64,000 nucleotides of DNA from the NCBI RefSeq assembly GCF_042186555.1, contig NC_133328.1, positions 620,075,592-620,139,591 on the forward strand, given 5' to 3'. The notes below the pieces were generated by a model. That model was not told the DNA's origin, did no database searches, and was given only the letters and a program-made list of their open reading frames with translations. This stretch comes from Aquarana catesbeiana. Its lineage: Eukaryota > Chordata > Amphibia > Anura > Ranidae. Positions 30,935 to 42,698 of this stretch are shown here, in pieces (positions within the stretch are counted from its first letter, which is position 1; each line of letters begins with the position of its first letter). A program made the position numbers and the translations under genes.

Positions 30935-32880
30935 ATCGAACATGACCATCAGAATACCCAACATGTTTCGGAATTTCGTTTATACAGTTCCTTCTTCAGG
31001 GATTTCGAAGATACACTGTATGGTCTATCATGAAAATACATAAATAGAAATTAATCAAAAAGTGTATAGAGCAAATGCAAACAGTTGGGACAAAAACATA
31101 GAACATTTCAAGAAATGAAAAGCAAGAATTAGAAAACTTACTAGTGAAAATGTTCATATACAACGACTGTATCATAGACAGATCATAGCCCACTAGTTTG
31201 ACAGATGACACTCCAAACTTTAGTCTCCCAAGGGTGATAGCGATCAAAAACTGATTGTTGTGACGATGGAAAAATGCATCAGCCCATTTAGTTAGGGGCT
31301 GGAGACTAGGGGGTATGAGTAACCTCCCAGTAGTGACTGACAAGCCATAACATTGAATAGGGACCAGAGGGGTGTAGCAGGCTATGGAATCCACAAGGAA
31401 CAGAAGGAAAAGGACCCGGGCCCCTAAACATAAGCGATATATGATATAGTATGAATACAGTGAAAAGTGCTCAGTATACATATATATAATCTAATTAAGC
31501 TGGAAATAATTGATAGTATATGAAGGAAGCAAGATAGCAAACTGGTCAGCCAATAGCCACAGGGTGGAAAGTGATATTGGCATGTACCCGGTAACTACTG
31601 GAAAAAGCAGCTGATACACCATGAGAGCAAGATGGCAGGCCTGCTCAAAATGGGACACTATAGTGAAAAGTAGTACTGGCATGAAGCATGGCAGCAAATA
31701 TGTACATGTGTCTCCAATCCTGAGAGCATAAATGCCAAGTAACTTTCCATGGTGTAAGTAGCTAATTGCAAAAGCATGGTACTAATAATAAAATGCCATA
31801 GGGTGAAACAGCATATTAAACACTTACTTTCTTAGTGCAAAAATAACAGCTGATATGGAGAAGGAAACACCTAAGAGGGCAGGCATCGCTTCTAACTAGT
31901 CCAATGAGTTGGGGTCCGGGTCAGAAACAATGATGCCCATCACTACAGCTGATAACAGTGTCAGCGGAGAGGAAAGCGTCACTGAATGCTGTTCCCCCGG
32001 CCGATGTCTTGCTGAGAAAGTTCCCTCGGCGGATAAGTTCCCCCCTGTACTGTGCAGGCACAGCGCCTGCGCAGTACGAACTACTATCAGCTGCCGGAGA
32101 TAGCCGAAGCACAAAATCTACAATCAGCTGGACCTAGAGGGGGAATAAAAAAGAGCAGAGCGCAGCGAGGCCGTGCCCGAAGCGTGGCGAGCGAAGCGAG
32201 CCCGCGAGGGGCCCTCTTACAGGCGCCGTGTACAGCTGATTTTCCCCTATTCATCTTCCGCCGAGTGGAACTTTCTCGGCAGAACACCGGGCGGCGTCCG
32301 GCATCACCACGTCAGAGGCGCGATGACGTCAGACGCCGGAGCGCCGCCGACACGGGGAGAAGGGCCAAGAAGAATCCGACAGATGGAACGGCTGGATCGC
32401 GCATGCGCGGAAGACGACCAGAGCAGGAAAGACAAGGCCCATAAAGATGCCCCGAGCCAATGGAGTGCACGGGGCCTCCCCGTGCTGGGGCACAACCAAA
32501 GCCGGAGATGCCCACCAACCAGATCCCCAGTATGTGTAGCCTGCAGTCAAAATACAGCATAATGCAGTAATTGCTAAAAAGTAAAAAGAAGTGAACAGAT
32601 GATGAAAGTAAAAAAAGTTGAAGAAGGGAAGGGAAAAAAGGAGGGGGGGACCGAAGAGTGGAATAAACCTGAAACACAAGAGGGACCATATTAGTTAAAT
32701 TAGATCAGTTATAAGTCAAATCCGTGAACTTTGGATTGTCCAATGTAAACAACATCAACAAAATATGCAGTGTATAACAATCATCAAGATAAATAAATAC
32801 AGCGCAAAACAGTATATACAAAGCAGAGGAAAATCAGAACAACAAACGATGATGAATACAAATGGAGATGGATTGTTAAT
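30935..32880 (-). other. 3' flank of the Penelope-like element, with GC-rich insert
   Basis: On the minus strand this follows the endonuclease gene. It includes AT-rich untranslated-like sequence, a GC-rich block (31980-32480), and a hammerhead-like motif near its far end (30956-31004). In the GC-rich block GAGAAAGTTCC(C/A)(C)TCGGCGG pairs in inverted orientation between about 32012 and 32260-32282, so a foldback element with GCGAGCGAAGCGAGC seems inserted there. Open frames on both strands in the GC-rich part are unsupported. Confidence 0.45.
30956..31004 (-). ncRNA. Hammerhead-like motif downstream of the Penelope-like gene
   Basis: On the minus strand: ATCC, CTGAAGAAG (box 1, changed from CTGATGAG), stem II GGAA with TTCC (loop ~14), CGAAAC, ATGTT, GGGT. 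Stem I pairs ATCC with GGGT (one G-U). The order and spacing fit a hammerhead and it lies where a Penelope terminal repeat is expected, on the same strand as the endonuclease. The altered first box argues against activity. Confidence 0.45.
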
Positions 32881-33700
32881 TATTATTATAAATCCCCTTC
32901 ATAACCTCCTGATGTGAAACCTTGTAGGAAGGGTTTAAAGCTCAATACTTCGTTTAAGCCTGGAGGTAAGGGTAGCATTGAGGTTTGAAATCCACCTCAT
33001 TTCCCGTTGGTGGAGAATCTTGTTCAGATCCCCTCCTCTGGGAGTTTGATGGAGTCGATCCAATACCAACACCGAGATTTTTGGGAAATGATTGTTGTGA
33101 ACAGCCGCTACATGGCGGCCTGAAGGAAGATCAGGGTTACCACTTTTTATGGCTGCTATGTGTCAAGATAGTCTCTTCCATAATTTTTAAATATTTTTAC
33201 CAATAAAGTAGCAGCCACACTCACATTACAATAAATATATTACAAATGTGGTTTGGCAATTGGCATAGTGTTTAGGGGCAAAAATCCATCCATTGGGGAG
33301 GCGTGGATTTCTGTCCGTGTTGATGTAGCGACAGTAGTCACAGGTGCCACAAGTGCCAAGTGTGTTACAGGGGTCGCCTCGGGTGAGTCTCCTGAATTCA
33401 CTCTTGACCAGGACATCCCCTACTGACGTGTTGCGTCTAAAAGTAAAGAGGGGAGTTGGGGAAACGAAAGGGCCTATTAATGGGTCATTGGTTAATACAT
33501 GCCAGTACTTGCTCAGAATTTGTTTCACTTGTGTATGTTCATTCGAAAAGGTGGTAACTATTCTGGTATAAGAGTTCGTATCAGATATAGACTTTTTCTG
33601 TGATCGTAACAGATCTTGTCTGTTTCGGTTGTTTGCTTTATTAAAACCTCTTTTCAAACATCTGTGGCTATAGCCTCTTTCCAAAAGGCGATTTTTTTAG
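32880..33700 (-). pseudogene. Penelope-like element, GIY-YIG endonuclease end
   Basis: The minus strand encodes the C-terminal part of a Penelope-like protein, a reverse transcriptase fused to a GIY-YIG endonuclease. The linker after the transcriptase is clear (NEHTQVKQILSKYWHVL, then RRNTSVGDVLV), followed by a Cys cluster (CNTLGTCGTCDYC, about 33315-33353) and the start of the nuclease domain (ANCQTTFVIYLL, just above 33226). A frameshift follows near 33226, then stops. The remaining piece reads HQTPRGGDLNKILHQREMRW and, after another shift, PGLNEVLSFKPF (about 32905-33060). The transcriptase domain is absent because the sequence passes into L1 at about 33700. Inactive. Confidence 0.8.
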
Positions 33701-33704
33701 AGCC

Positions 33705-36680
33705 CTAGCTTCCCGAAAATAATCCATGCCTGATTTGTATATAATTAAAATTTGACTGATTCGGGATACCAAATTCCTCCTTTAGAGAGGCAAAAGATTT
33801 TAACATATTACCATTATATAATTGTTCTAGTTTAACTATCCCCTTTAGCTCCCATGACTTAATTTTCCCTATCAGTGTCAGTTCTTGAAGATTCTTGTTA
33901 TCCCGGAGGGGTATACATCTCGCTACACCCTCCATACCCTTCAGGCCCTTAATACTATTCCAAAGTTTTAGCATTAGCTTAACTGTGGGGGTCCTGTATA
34001 CAAACACGTTTGCCTCCAGTACCTCCAGAACCCGCCTGTGAGGTGCTCCTGTAATCATTATACCCAAGTTATTATTACCTGTAGGGCCACTACCTGATCT
34101 CAAATGTTGGGCCACCAGGAAGTAGCAATGTGGGTGCGGGACCGCCATGCCCCCCTCACCTATTGCTAACTGTAGGGTCTGTAGACTTATCCTGGGATGC
34201 CCCCCCTTCCACACAAGCCCTCTAAACAACATATCTATTTGAACCATCTTCCATAGATCCAAACTGGTGAGTTATGCAAAATGTACAGTAGCTGGGGCAG
34301 CCACAGCATTTTGACCAGGTTGCACCTTCCAGCTATCGACAGTGGGAGTCCCTTCCATATGTCAATCTTTTTTTTAAATTTCACCAGCAATGGGGCTAAT
34401 TTATTATTTAAGAAATTGTCCAAATCTCTTGTTATATGGATTCCTAAATATTTTGTTTTCTCCACTATTTTTAATGGGGTTTCTTCCAGAAAGGTACCTT
34501 GTTTGATAGAGTCTATTGGTAGTAAGACAGATTTCTCCCAGTTTATGGTGAGACCAGAGACCCCCCGAAGTCTGAGAAGACACCCATCACCTGTCTAAGT
34601 GAGCCCTCCGTATTTTCCAGGAAGATGAGAACATCGTCCGCGTATAACGCGATCTTCTCCTCCCTAATCCTCCTCCGGAACCCCTCCACAAGCCTATTTT
34701 GCCTTATAGTGGTGGCCACTGGTTCCATTGCCAAAGCAAAGATCAGGGGTGATAGAGGACACCCCTGTCTTGTGCCTCTCTCCAGACGGAACTCGCTAGA
34801 GAGCACATTGTTAATTCTGACCCTTGCTTTGGGGTTATTGTATAAGATTTTTACCCATCTGCTAAATGAAGGGCCGAAGCCAAATACCTTCAATACCTGC
34901 CAAATGAATCCCCATTCAAGGCTGTCAAACACCTTCACCACGTCTAATATCATGACAGCTCTAGTGCCCGAGTTTTCTATTGGGATTTGCAAATTCAAAA
35001 AGAGCCTCCTTGTATTCTCACTTGTTGACCTTTGGGGAATAAATCCTGTTTGATCAGGGTGGACTAATTTATGAATTATTTTTTGAAGCCTGGTGGCAAG
35101 AATTTTTGCCAGGACTTTTGCATCTGAGCATAGTAAAGAGATCTATACGATCCGGGTTCTAAGGGGTTTTTCCCTTCCTTAAGTATCATTATGATTGTGG
35201 CCTCCGTCATTGATTCAGGTAGCTTCCCCTCCTGGTATGCCCATTCAAACACCCTGAGGAGCTCTGGTAATAATATCTCCCCATAGTTCTTATAAATCCC
35301 TGAAGGGAGACCATCAGGACCCGGGGATTTCTGATTGGCCAATTCCTTTACTGCTGTTTTAACATCTTCTAATGTGATTGGGGCCTCCAGTGCCTCGATA
35401 TCCGACCCTGTGAGGGCAGGCAGCTCCATTTTCCTAAAAAAGCTTTCCATTTCCTCCCCTACCACTGGCCCCTGGGATTTATATAATTCTTCATAATATT
35501 TTTTAAATGTTTCATTGATTTTATCTGGCTGGGATGTAATCTCGCCCTCCCTGGTTCTAATGGCGGGAATCGTTGGGGGGGGGGAATCTAATTTAACAAT
35601 GTGGGCCAATATCTTCCCTATTTTATCCCCTTCTCCAAATATTATTTGTTTTTGAAATAACCTCTTACTTTCAGATTTCCTAATCATTACCTCTTTATAT
35701 ATTAACTGTTTATTCTCCCACCTTTGGTAGTTTTCCGGGCTTTTTTACAAACTCCCTTTCTGCTACTCGTACCTCCTCCCTGGCCTTCTCTTCCCCAGTC
35801 ATTGATGCTTTTTTTATTCTTGAGATCTGCTGAATCAATAGACCCCTCAAATACACCTTCAGGGCATCCCACATCACCCCTCTTGCTGCGGAGTCCTCAT
35901 TTAGGCCTATGAATTCTCTCAGCCTAGTTATGATCTCATTTGGATCCTCAAATATCTCGAGCCATATTGGTTTCATCTTCCATGTACCACACCGTTTATT
36001 TATCCCGGTGTCCATCATAGCTGTCACCAGTGAATGGTCCGATATTCCACTAGGATAGTAGGTTATACCTCTGACTATAAAAGCGGCCAGGTCGTTACCT
36101 AAAATAAAATCTATTCTTGAAAGTGAAGAGTGAGTACCAGAATAGCACGAAAACTGTTGTACCCCCGGATTACACATTCTCTAAAGATCAATCAACCCTG
36201 CCTCTTCAAGAAACTGGCCCATTCTAATTCCATGCAGACCCTGTCCCACTTTTCCTGAGGGAAATCTATCTATTTCTTTATTTATTACAACATTAAAATC
36301 CCCAACTGCGATGACAGGGATCCTCGGTTTGTCAACTACAAACTCTAATAAACCATACAGAACTTCTAGTTTAAAGGGTGGAGGGTTATAGATGTTCGCT
36401 AATATACATTTCTGGTTCCCTATTGTGCAGTGCAAGAAAACATATCGACCCCCTTCATCTATTTTGCATTGTCTGCAGGAGAACACAATCTCCCTCCCAA
36501 TTAGCACCACCACCCCCCTCGAGTAAGAGGTATGTACTGACACTGATATTTTTTATTTCTTATATGCACTTTAGTGTCCCTAGTCAGGTGCGTTTCCTGC
36601 AGACAGGTAACATCCACTTTAAATGCCTCTAACATATCAAATACCAATGCTCTTTTGGAGGGAGTGCCCATTCATGAACC
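33705..36680 (-). pseudogene. L1 ORF2 (endonuclease and reverse transcriptase), decayed
   Basis: Read on the minus strand, the order is: apurinic endonuclease (CLQETHLT near 36600, ILANIYNPP, VIAVGDFNVV, SRIDFILGN, SDHSLV near 36030), a linker, then the reverse transcriptase (NQKSPGPDGLP near 35330, GTRQGCPLSPLIF near 34775, ALYADDVLIF at about 34633-34644) and part of the following thumb region (KYLGIHITRDL; IDMLFRGLVWKGGHPRI). Breaks are a frameshift near 36560, an in-frame TAG at 36181-36183, and further shifts near 35700, 35080 and 34540. In the palm, LDVVKVFDSLEW keeps the Asp. The C-terminal end is missing where a Penelope fragment abuts at about 33700. Confidence 0.85.
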
Positions 36681-37480
36681 AATCTTTATTCCCATTGATT
36701 AGGGGTGAAGTTATCACCAAGGAAAGGACAAAAAGCAAGTAATAACCAGGGGTACCTCCTCAATACCTTTGCAGGGAAAGTTCCATCTAGATCCATTACC
36801 CCTGTGGGGTTTCCTATTGTGTAAGCTTTTCAATTCTATCCAACCCCCTTTGTCCCAGTACCCCATTTACCCAGATATAGGAATACTCCTCCATATTCAA
36901 AAAGTTGTGCCCCTGTTTTACCACACCAAAAAAAAAAAATAACAAAATTTCCTTTCGTGTCATACCTATCTCAGTGTTTAGCCAAGATCCCACTTATCTC
37001 ACTATAAATATTATACCCGTGTTTATCCGTGTCCTTCGTGTCTTTGTATAATTCGGTGTGTCATACCTTATCTTTTCTATTGATGTGCTGCTTGATACCC
37101 TATATTGCATTCTACATTTCCTGTGCTATTTCCCCCCTCCCCCCTCCCTCCCACACCACTCTAGGTTACCCCTAGGGGCATTTTTAATCAACGACCCACA
37201 CCCACCCGCCTTTCCATACCACTCCCCCCCCTCCCTCAACAACCCACCCCCCCACTCCCCCCCCTCCCTTCACCCACTCTATAAACCCACTTATTATAAA
37301 CACACACCATTTCCGTTTACCGTGTCTCATTCCCTTCCCACTCCATTTAATAAACATATAAATCAATAAAATAAAGTTATGCCCCATTTAAGTGTACTCA
37401 TTTCAACACTGTTCCACCACTACTTTCAGGGTAATTGGTCTTTCTTATCCTCTAGCCATGCTAACGCACTGTCAGGGGAC
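36681..37480 (-). other. L1 inter-ORF or 5' ORF2 region, low complexity
   Basis: It lies between the L1 ORF1 end and the recognisable endonuclease. A C-rich tract at 37125-37270 (G-rich on the L1 sense strand) accounts for the Pro-rich and Gly-Val-rich open frames on the two strands. No motif was found in it. Confidence 0.5.
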
Positions 37481-38521
37481 TCAAAAATCTGACTTCCCCC
37501 CCAGTGCGTTTATCCGTAACTTCGCTGGGTAGAGGAGAGCGTACGTGACGCTGAATTTCTGGAGGCTACGTTTAACCCCCAGGAACCCAGCTCTGCGCTT
37601 CTGTAGGTCCAGGGAGAAATCGGGGAATATCAATATCCTAGCCTCTTTATATAAGACCTTCCTCATTTCTCAAGCTTTACGTAAGAGTCTTACTTTGTCC
37701 TTATAATTTAAAAATTTCACTAGGAATGGTCTTGGGGGGTTTCCAGAGGGGGGGAGTCTAAACGGGACTCTATGCGCTCTTTCTATTCAGAATTGTTGGG
37801 TAAATGTCTCACCCCCAAATACCCTCACCAACCAGTTCTCCAGGAATGCAATTGGATCCGAGCCTTCACTCCCCTCCGGTACCCCCACCACCCTCACATT
37901 ATCCCTGCGAAGTCTGTTCTCCATTTCATCAAACTTCCCCACCAGCCTGTCAATTTTTTCCCTCCAGGTCATCACTTGTTTCATAGGGAACAGCTCATCC
38001 TCTATCAAGCTTATTCTATTTTCTGCTTCCGTCACTCTTTCTGCTGTTTTTCTAAGGTCATGTCGTACTAGGGTCAACTCCTCTTTAATCTCCTTCATTT
38101 GGTCTCCCAGTACCCCTAAGGAGTGCTTGCATGCGTTTATTGCCAACAAAATGTCTTTTAAGGAGGGCTCTCCTTCTCCCATAGTAACTGGGGTAACTGT
38201 GGTCTCCGGTTCTTTACTAATGGCTCCTGAGGCTTTCGTGGAAGAGATTTTTGTATTTGAAGTACCTATGGACAAGCCCAGGTGTCCTTGACTTTTCCTG
38301 TCCGTTGCTACTTTGTTTTGAGCCTGCTGACCCCCTTTATTTGGAGTATGCTCCGCTACAAGGACCATTTTCTTAGCGGAGGCTGCAACCGCCGCTGCCG
38401 TTTCCCCCGCCACAGTGGAGTGAGGGCCTTTATCCTTCTCCTTCTCCTTAGCTGACCGGAGGGATTGGGTTCCCATATTCTCCTGGTTGGGGTGCTCATC
38501 ACCCTTTCTTCTCCCTGACAT
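37481..38521 (-). pseudogene. L1 ORF1 (RNA-binding chaperone), two in-frame stops
   Basis: ORF1 protein coats L1 RNA as a trimer. The minus frame opens with MSGRRKGDEHPNQ at 38521, has a low-complexity Ala/Lys-rich head (to about residue 100), a coiled coil (KEELTLVRHDLRKTAERVTE to about residue 215), an RRM-like region (RRDNVRVVGVPEGSE), and a C-terminal domain (IERAHRVPF, then RPFLVKFLNYKDK and DLQKRRAGFLGVKRSL). The whole 1041 bp stay in one frame, broken only by two TGA codons, at 37787-37789 and just before 37666. Both could be CGA arginine codons lost by CpG decay. About 346 codons, normal for vertebrate L1 ORF1. Confidence 0.8.
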
Positions 38522-39490
38522 ATTGGATTTACACCTTGTAGGATTATCCTTTATCCCAGCTGCACAACCACTATCACAATAGGTGTATTTATTTGCACAG
38601 TTCCCCCAACACCTGTTGATGTTTATTATTCGGTATGGTTAATGTACTTTCCACCCAGAGTGGGGGAAGAGAAAGCACAAGTGTCAAGCTATTCCACAGA
38701 GGGAGCCTTTTACCTCCTACCCCACTGCTCAAACAAATAAAAGTCTCACAGCTGGCACCACTCCACTTCACCCCCAGGGTTATGCAACAGCTCACAGTCT
38801 CTTATACCGTACTAGGGTCCCTTAATGAACCCCTCTTTAGTTTTCACTGATACCTCCGTGGTAAGACAGCAGGATATGCCAGGAAGTAACAGGGGATAAC
38901 AGGGAGAGCTAATACAATACCTCCGTTTCACATTACAGGGGATACTTCATACCCGGACACTTGCTGGTGCTTAAATCCGGAGGATTACTCCTGTGCTCTC
39001 CACAGCTGATCTCCACCTCACATTATGAGAGTTTCAGGCTCGTTCCTCCACCCCAGCCAACACATGATTCAAACCTCAAGCCTCCGATCCGAGAGCCTTC
39101 ACAAGACAGTTGCTTCATACGCGGTTCTGCTTACCGAAGCTCTGTTCCTGCCATTCCGCGTCCTCCAACTCCGACCCCTCCCGCCGGCCGCCAAACCGAG
39201 CCTTCCCACACTGTCTTACGTCATGCGGGGATTACACCACCTCTGCCAGACTCCACTCCTTCCCGCTGCCCCGAGCAGCGGCACACTGCTCCGGCAGATA
39301 TGGCTCCGGGGCTGTATAAATCAAGGTCCGCACAGCACAGCAGGGAGAATGGTAGGTGAGAGCCTTTGTTTTAGTACCGGGAGACCGGGTTATCCACGGG
39401 TTGCATAGTCTTGGAGCGGGACGGACACTCGCTCTCACTCCATGTCTCTCACCTCCATCCGCTTCCAGTAACACCCCCGTCTTTGGATGA
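38522..39490 (-). promoter_or_regulatory. Probable L1 5' untranslated region
   Basis: It precedes ORF1 on the minus strand and is richer in GC and CpG than the flanks, especially 39110-39480. L1 5' untranslated regions carry the internal promoter. The exact 5' end is not certain. Frames at 38961-39408 are not supported as genes. Confidence 0.45.
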
Positions 39491-39540
39491 GAATTAAACA
39501 GATCTGTATTTAGCCTCTTAGAACAAGGGACATATTACTG

Positions 39541-40173
39541 GAATTATTATGTGTTTTGTATGGTGTACGTTCTGATGTTACTATTCATGGGAGGATCCAA
39601 CAGATGCAAAATGAATCTCCATATGAATTGTCACACAGGATAGCAACTATTATGGAATTATTGGTCGGTAATAATCTTGCATTTGAGCGTGGTGGCTTGA
39701 TACATATGACTATGTTTCTAGATGCTTTGCATGAAGATATCAAACAAAATATTTTATTAGTTTCCCCAAATCCTCATGATTTAAAAGACATATTGTTGAG
39801 TGCAGGCCATTTATGGAGAAAGTCAAATGAGCAGGCTGTCAAAATTGATTTAGCCACATTGTTTAGGACAAATACTGAACCTAAAGATCAAAATATAATA
39901 TCTTATGATAACACCCAGAGAGGAGACACCGAGTCAAATATAGGTGATAATTATATGAAAAACAGAGCTGACCAAAATAATAATAAGAAAAGGTCCAAGA
40001 ACTGGATACCGTTTTCTCAGTTAAAACAGAAATATGACCACCTGAAGATTGAGTATGACAAGATGAGAGGGGAACTTGATAAATTAGAGCAGTTGAAAGG
40101 GGTACAAGATGTACATTCTCCAGATTTGTTTTTGATTGCAAATGACACTTCTCTAGCAGTGGGGGTGAATTAG
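39541..40173 (+). pseudogene. Gag-like open frame, possible LTR retroelement remnant
   Basis: A 205-codon frame (39556-40173) encodes a helical, charged protein. The pattern HGRIQQMQNESPYELSHRI followed by FLDALHEDIKQNI is reminiscent of the C-terminal part of retroviral or retrotransposon capsids. A Lys-rich segment and a short coiled coil (KYDHLKIEYDKMRGELDKL) follow. I see no zinc knuckle. The match is from general pattern only. Upstream it touches the 5' end of the L1. A host-derived or other origin is possible. Confidence 0.3.
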
Positions 40174-41690
40174 CTTCAAACTGTAAACGTGTAAATAGTG
40201 CTTTGTTTTAACTTCAAACAACGTTTAAGGACCTCGCTAATGAGTTTTTGTTGGAGAGTTTTTGTCTTTCAGATATTTGTCCGGAGATGCTCGTTTGCAC
40301 GTGAATAGCAGAAGAACTAGAAGTATCTGACATTGCTGGCTAGTGGGGGAGAAATGCTGAATAGACAATATATCACTATTCAAGGAGTTATAAAGAATGC
40401 ATGGACTCTCTCAATATTCATCAAGCAATGGACCCTTTTTTTTTTTTCACTTTTTTTAATTTTCTTTTGCTCTTAATTTTTTATTTTTATTATGTTTTAT
40501 TTCTTGAACTTTATCTTAAAACCAAAGAGAAGCATTTAAACCTAAAATAATTTTCATAACATCTGTACATATTACATAATGCGTATTGATCAATATATTT
40601 GACATCTAAGGTGAGATCCTGCACAATGGCTTGGCATAGCATAAATTATAGTATGTTGGGTGGTTTTCCTAAATTTATAAGAGGGGTGAGTGAAATTCAT
40701 CACTCCAGTCATGATTTGAACTTTGTTGAATCGGTTGTTTATAATATGCTAAAGGCTATGGCATATATGGATGAAAAAGACCTTTCTACCTTTCATGGTG
40801 AGGATACTGGCAAGAATTTCCACTGCCGCTTTGTCTGGATAGAAGATCTGATAAACACTGATGTCAAGCTGATTCTATCTGAACCATCGTGTGGGGGTAT
40901 ATGTATATGTTGGTATACCATTCAGGTGGAATTATGGACTGAATGATCCAAGTAACTGCTCTATTGAAGGCAATGAGGGGTCGGCCTACAGCAAATTACA
41001 AAAGCAAATTGTGGCTGGCAACCAACAAATTCAGATACCTGACAGGTACACAACAGGACATCATGGCTCAAATAGGAAATGGAAAGAAGCAGATATGAAT
41101 TGTAAAATGCTTGCAAGATGGACTCATGAATGTCAAGTGCAAGGAAATAGTTTGCAGCACAGTTTTTACTGCCGTATCCCAACCTTTTGACCTTGAAAGT
41201 GAGTGCTGGTACATTGATGGTTCTTCTTATTATAAAGATGAAAGTAGAATGTTTGTGTAAAAGCATCTTTAAAAATGAAAAGCTTGAGCCTGGAGATGAG
41301 AGAATCCTGGGCTTATGTGGATTGGAGCTCCCAGAGCATACCAAGTTTACTTTCAGTGAGATGGTGAGAGATGTGATGAAGTCAGACCGAAGAATGGACT
41401 GTGTCATCAGCTCGTCTTTATATATTCAAGATCTTGATGTGATATAATAAGGCCTAACAGCTATATGGGCCACTGATGTTTACCAAATCCTTTTCCAGTC
41501 ATGGACTAAAAGTTATATTATCTAATAACTGTTTCATGGGGATATTTTAGAAGCTGGTAAAGAGAGATATAACCAGTTTCAACTTCACATTTTATATGAG
41601 CCATTGTAAAGCATCCAGTACCTTAAATCATAATATTTTTGTTGTTTAATTTATGGGTCAGTTCTAGTAGTTAGAACCGACCCAAGTGGG
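40174..41690 (+). pseudogene. Degraded region between the Gag-like frame and the LTR-like end
   Basis: Broken frames lie at 40599-40946, 40891-41190 and 41187-41447. The first two overlap by 56 bp in different frames, so frameshifts are likely. ECWYIDGSSYYKDESR near 41200 recalls the first strand of retroviral RNase H, but no other pol motif is visible. A T-rich block lies at 40436-40500. Assigned as decayed retroelement only by position. Confidence 0.25.
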
Positions 41691-41695
41691 GGTAT

Positions 41696-42271
41696 ATGTT
41701 GTAATATGTTGGCCGATTTATGTATAATGTTGTATTGGAGTGCCATGTTGACCAGAAATTCAGTTGAGTTGTCCAAGTCAACTGAATTTTAACATATCAA
41801 GGGGACAGCTGAAGACCCTTTGGTGTGTTGATCTTATGCAAGTCTACCTAGGTGTGTGAGGTATGGCCTGTAAACCTAATTGAACATTTCAAAGGGTACA
41901 TTGTTTAAAGGACCATAGAAGAAGTATTTATTGATGGTAATTAGACTTGAGGGGGTAACAATAAGGTCAAAGAGTATTTTGGGTTGACCTAGCAGAAACT
42001 TCCTCCTAGTGGACTAGTATTTCAGAGAGGACATTCAAGCTGGCATTCAGTCAGTCCTGTCTGTGTATGACTATGAAGGCGCAGACCTAGGAAAAATGGG
42101 ACTCTGAATTATATACTGTTGGATTTTTGTTATCTGTGGACTTTGGACCTTGTTCTGTGTTGGAAGTCAATAAAGTGCATCTCTCTGGAAGAATTGGGTT
42201 GTTGCGGAAGAGTACTTACATCATCATTATAATAACTATTAATTAATTACCCACCGCACAGTGCCGATTAC
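41696..42271 (+). mobile_element. LTR-like end sequence
   Basis: A purine-rich CAAGTGGGGGTA precedes TGTTGTAATATGTTGG, and AATAAA with a GT-rich stretch occurs at 42168-42200. The block might end near GATTACA (TGT..TAAT against ATTACA). No second LTR or target duplication was found, so boundaries are guesses. Confidence 0.3.
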
Positions 42272-42698
42272 AGTTTGGCTAAGGATCGGGGAGCTCGGTC
42301 TCAGCCGCCCCTGCCTCTCCTCCTATTGAGATATACAGGGGGCCCTCAAGGGCCCCCTGCAGCATGGGGCCTGGTCCCCATGGCGACCTCAGCAACCCCT
42401 ATACTTCCGTCACTGCCGTCTGTTTTCTCAAGCATCACCAACTTACTAATGGACATATCAGCCTGGATGTCACATCACTACCTCAAACTCAACCTATCCA
42501 AAATGGAGCTCATGATATTTCTTCCCCCTCGTGCCTCTTCCCCTGATTTCTCTGTCAAAATCAATGGCTCAACTATCAACCCGTCCCCCCACGCCAAGGT
42601 CCTAGGTGTAATTCTGGACTCTGAACTATCCTTTCAGCCCCACATTTAATCGCTGTCCAAAGCTTAAGCTCAACCTCCACAAACATCTCCAAGATACG

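Noticed and set aside
30659..31043. Pro-Ser rich frames
   Set aside because: They come from the 20-bp C-rich minisatellite.
32052..32562. Arg-rich frames of about 130 codons on both strands
   Set aside because: They overlap each other in a GC-rich foldback repeat and show no domain.
37058..37387. Pro-rich and Gly/Val-rich frames on opposite strands
   Set aside because: They arise from a C-rich tract between the two L1 genes.
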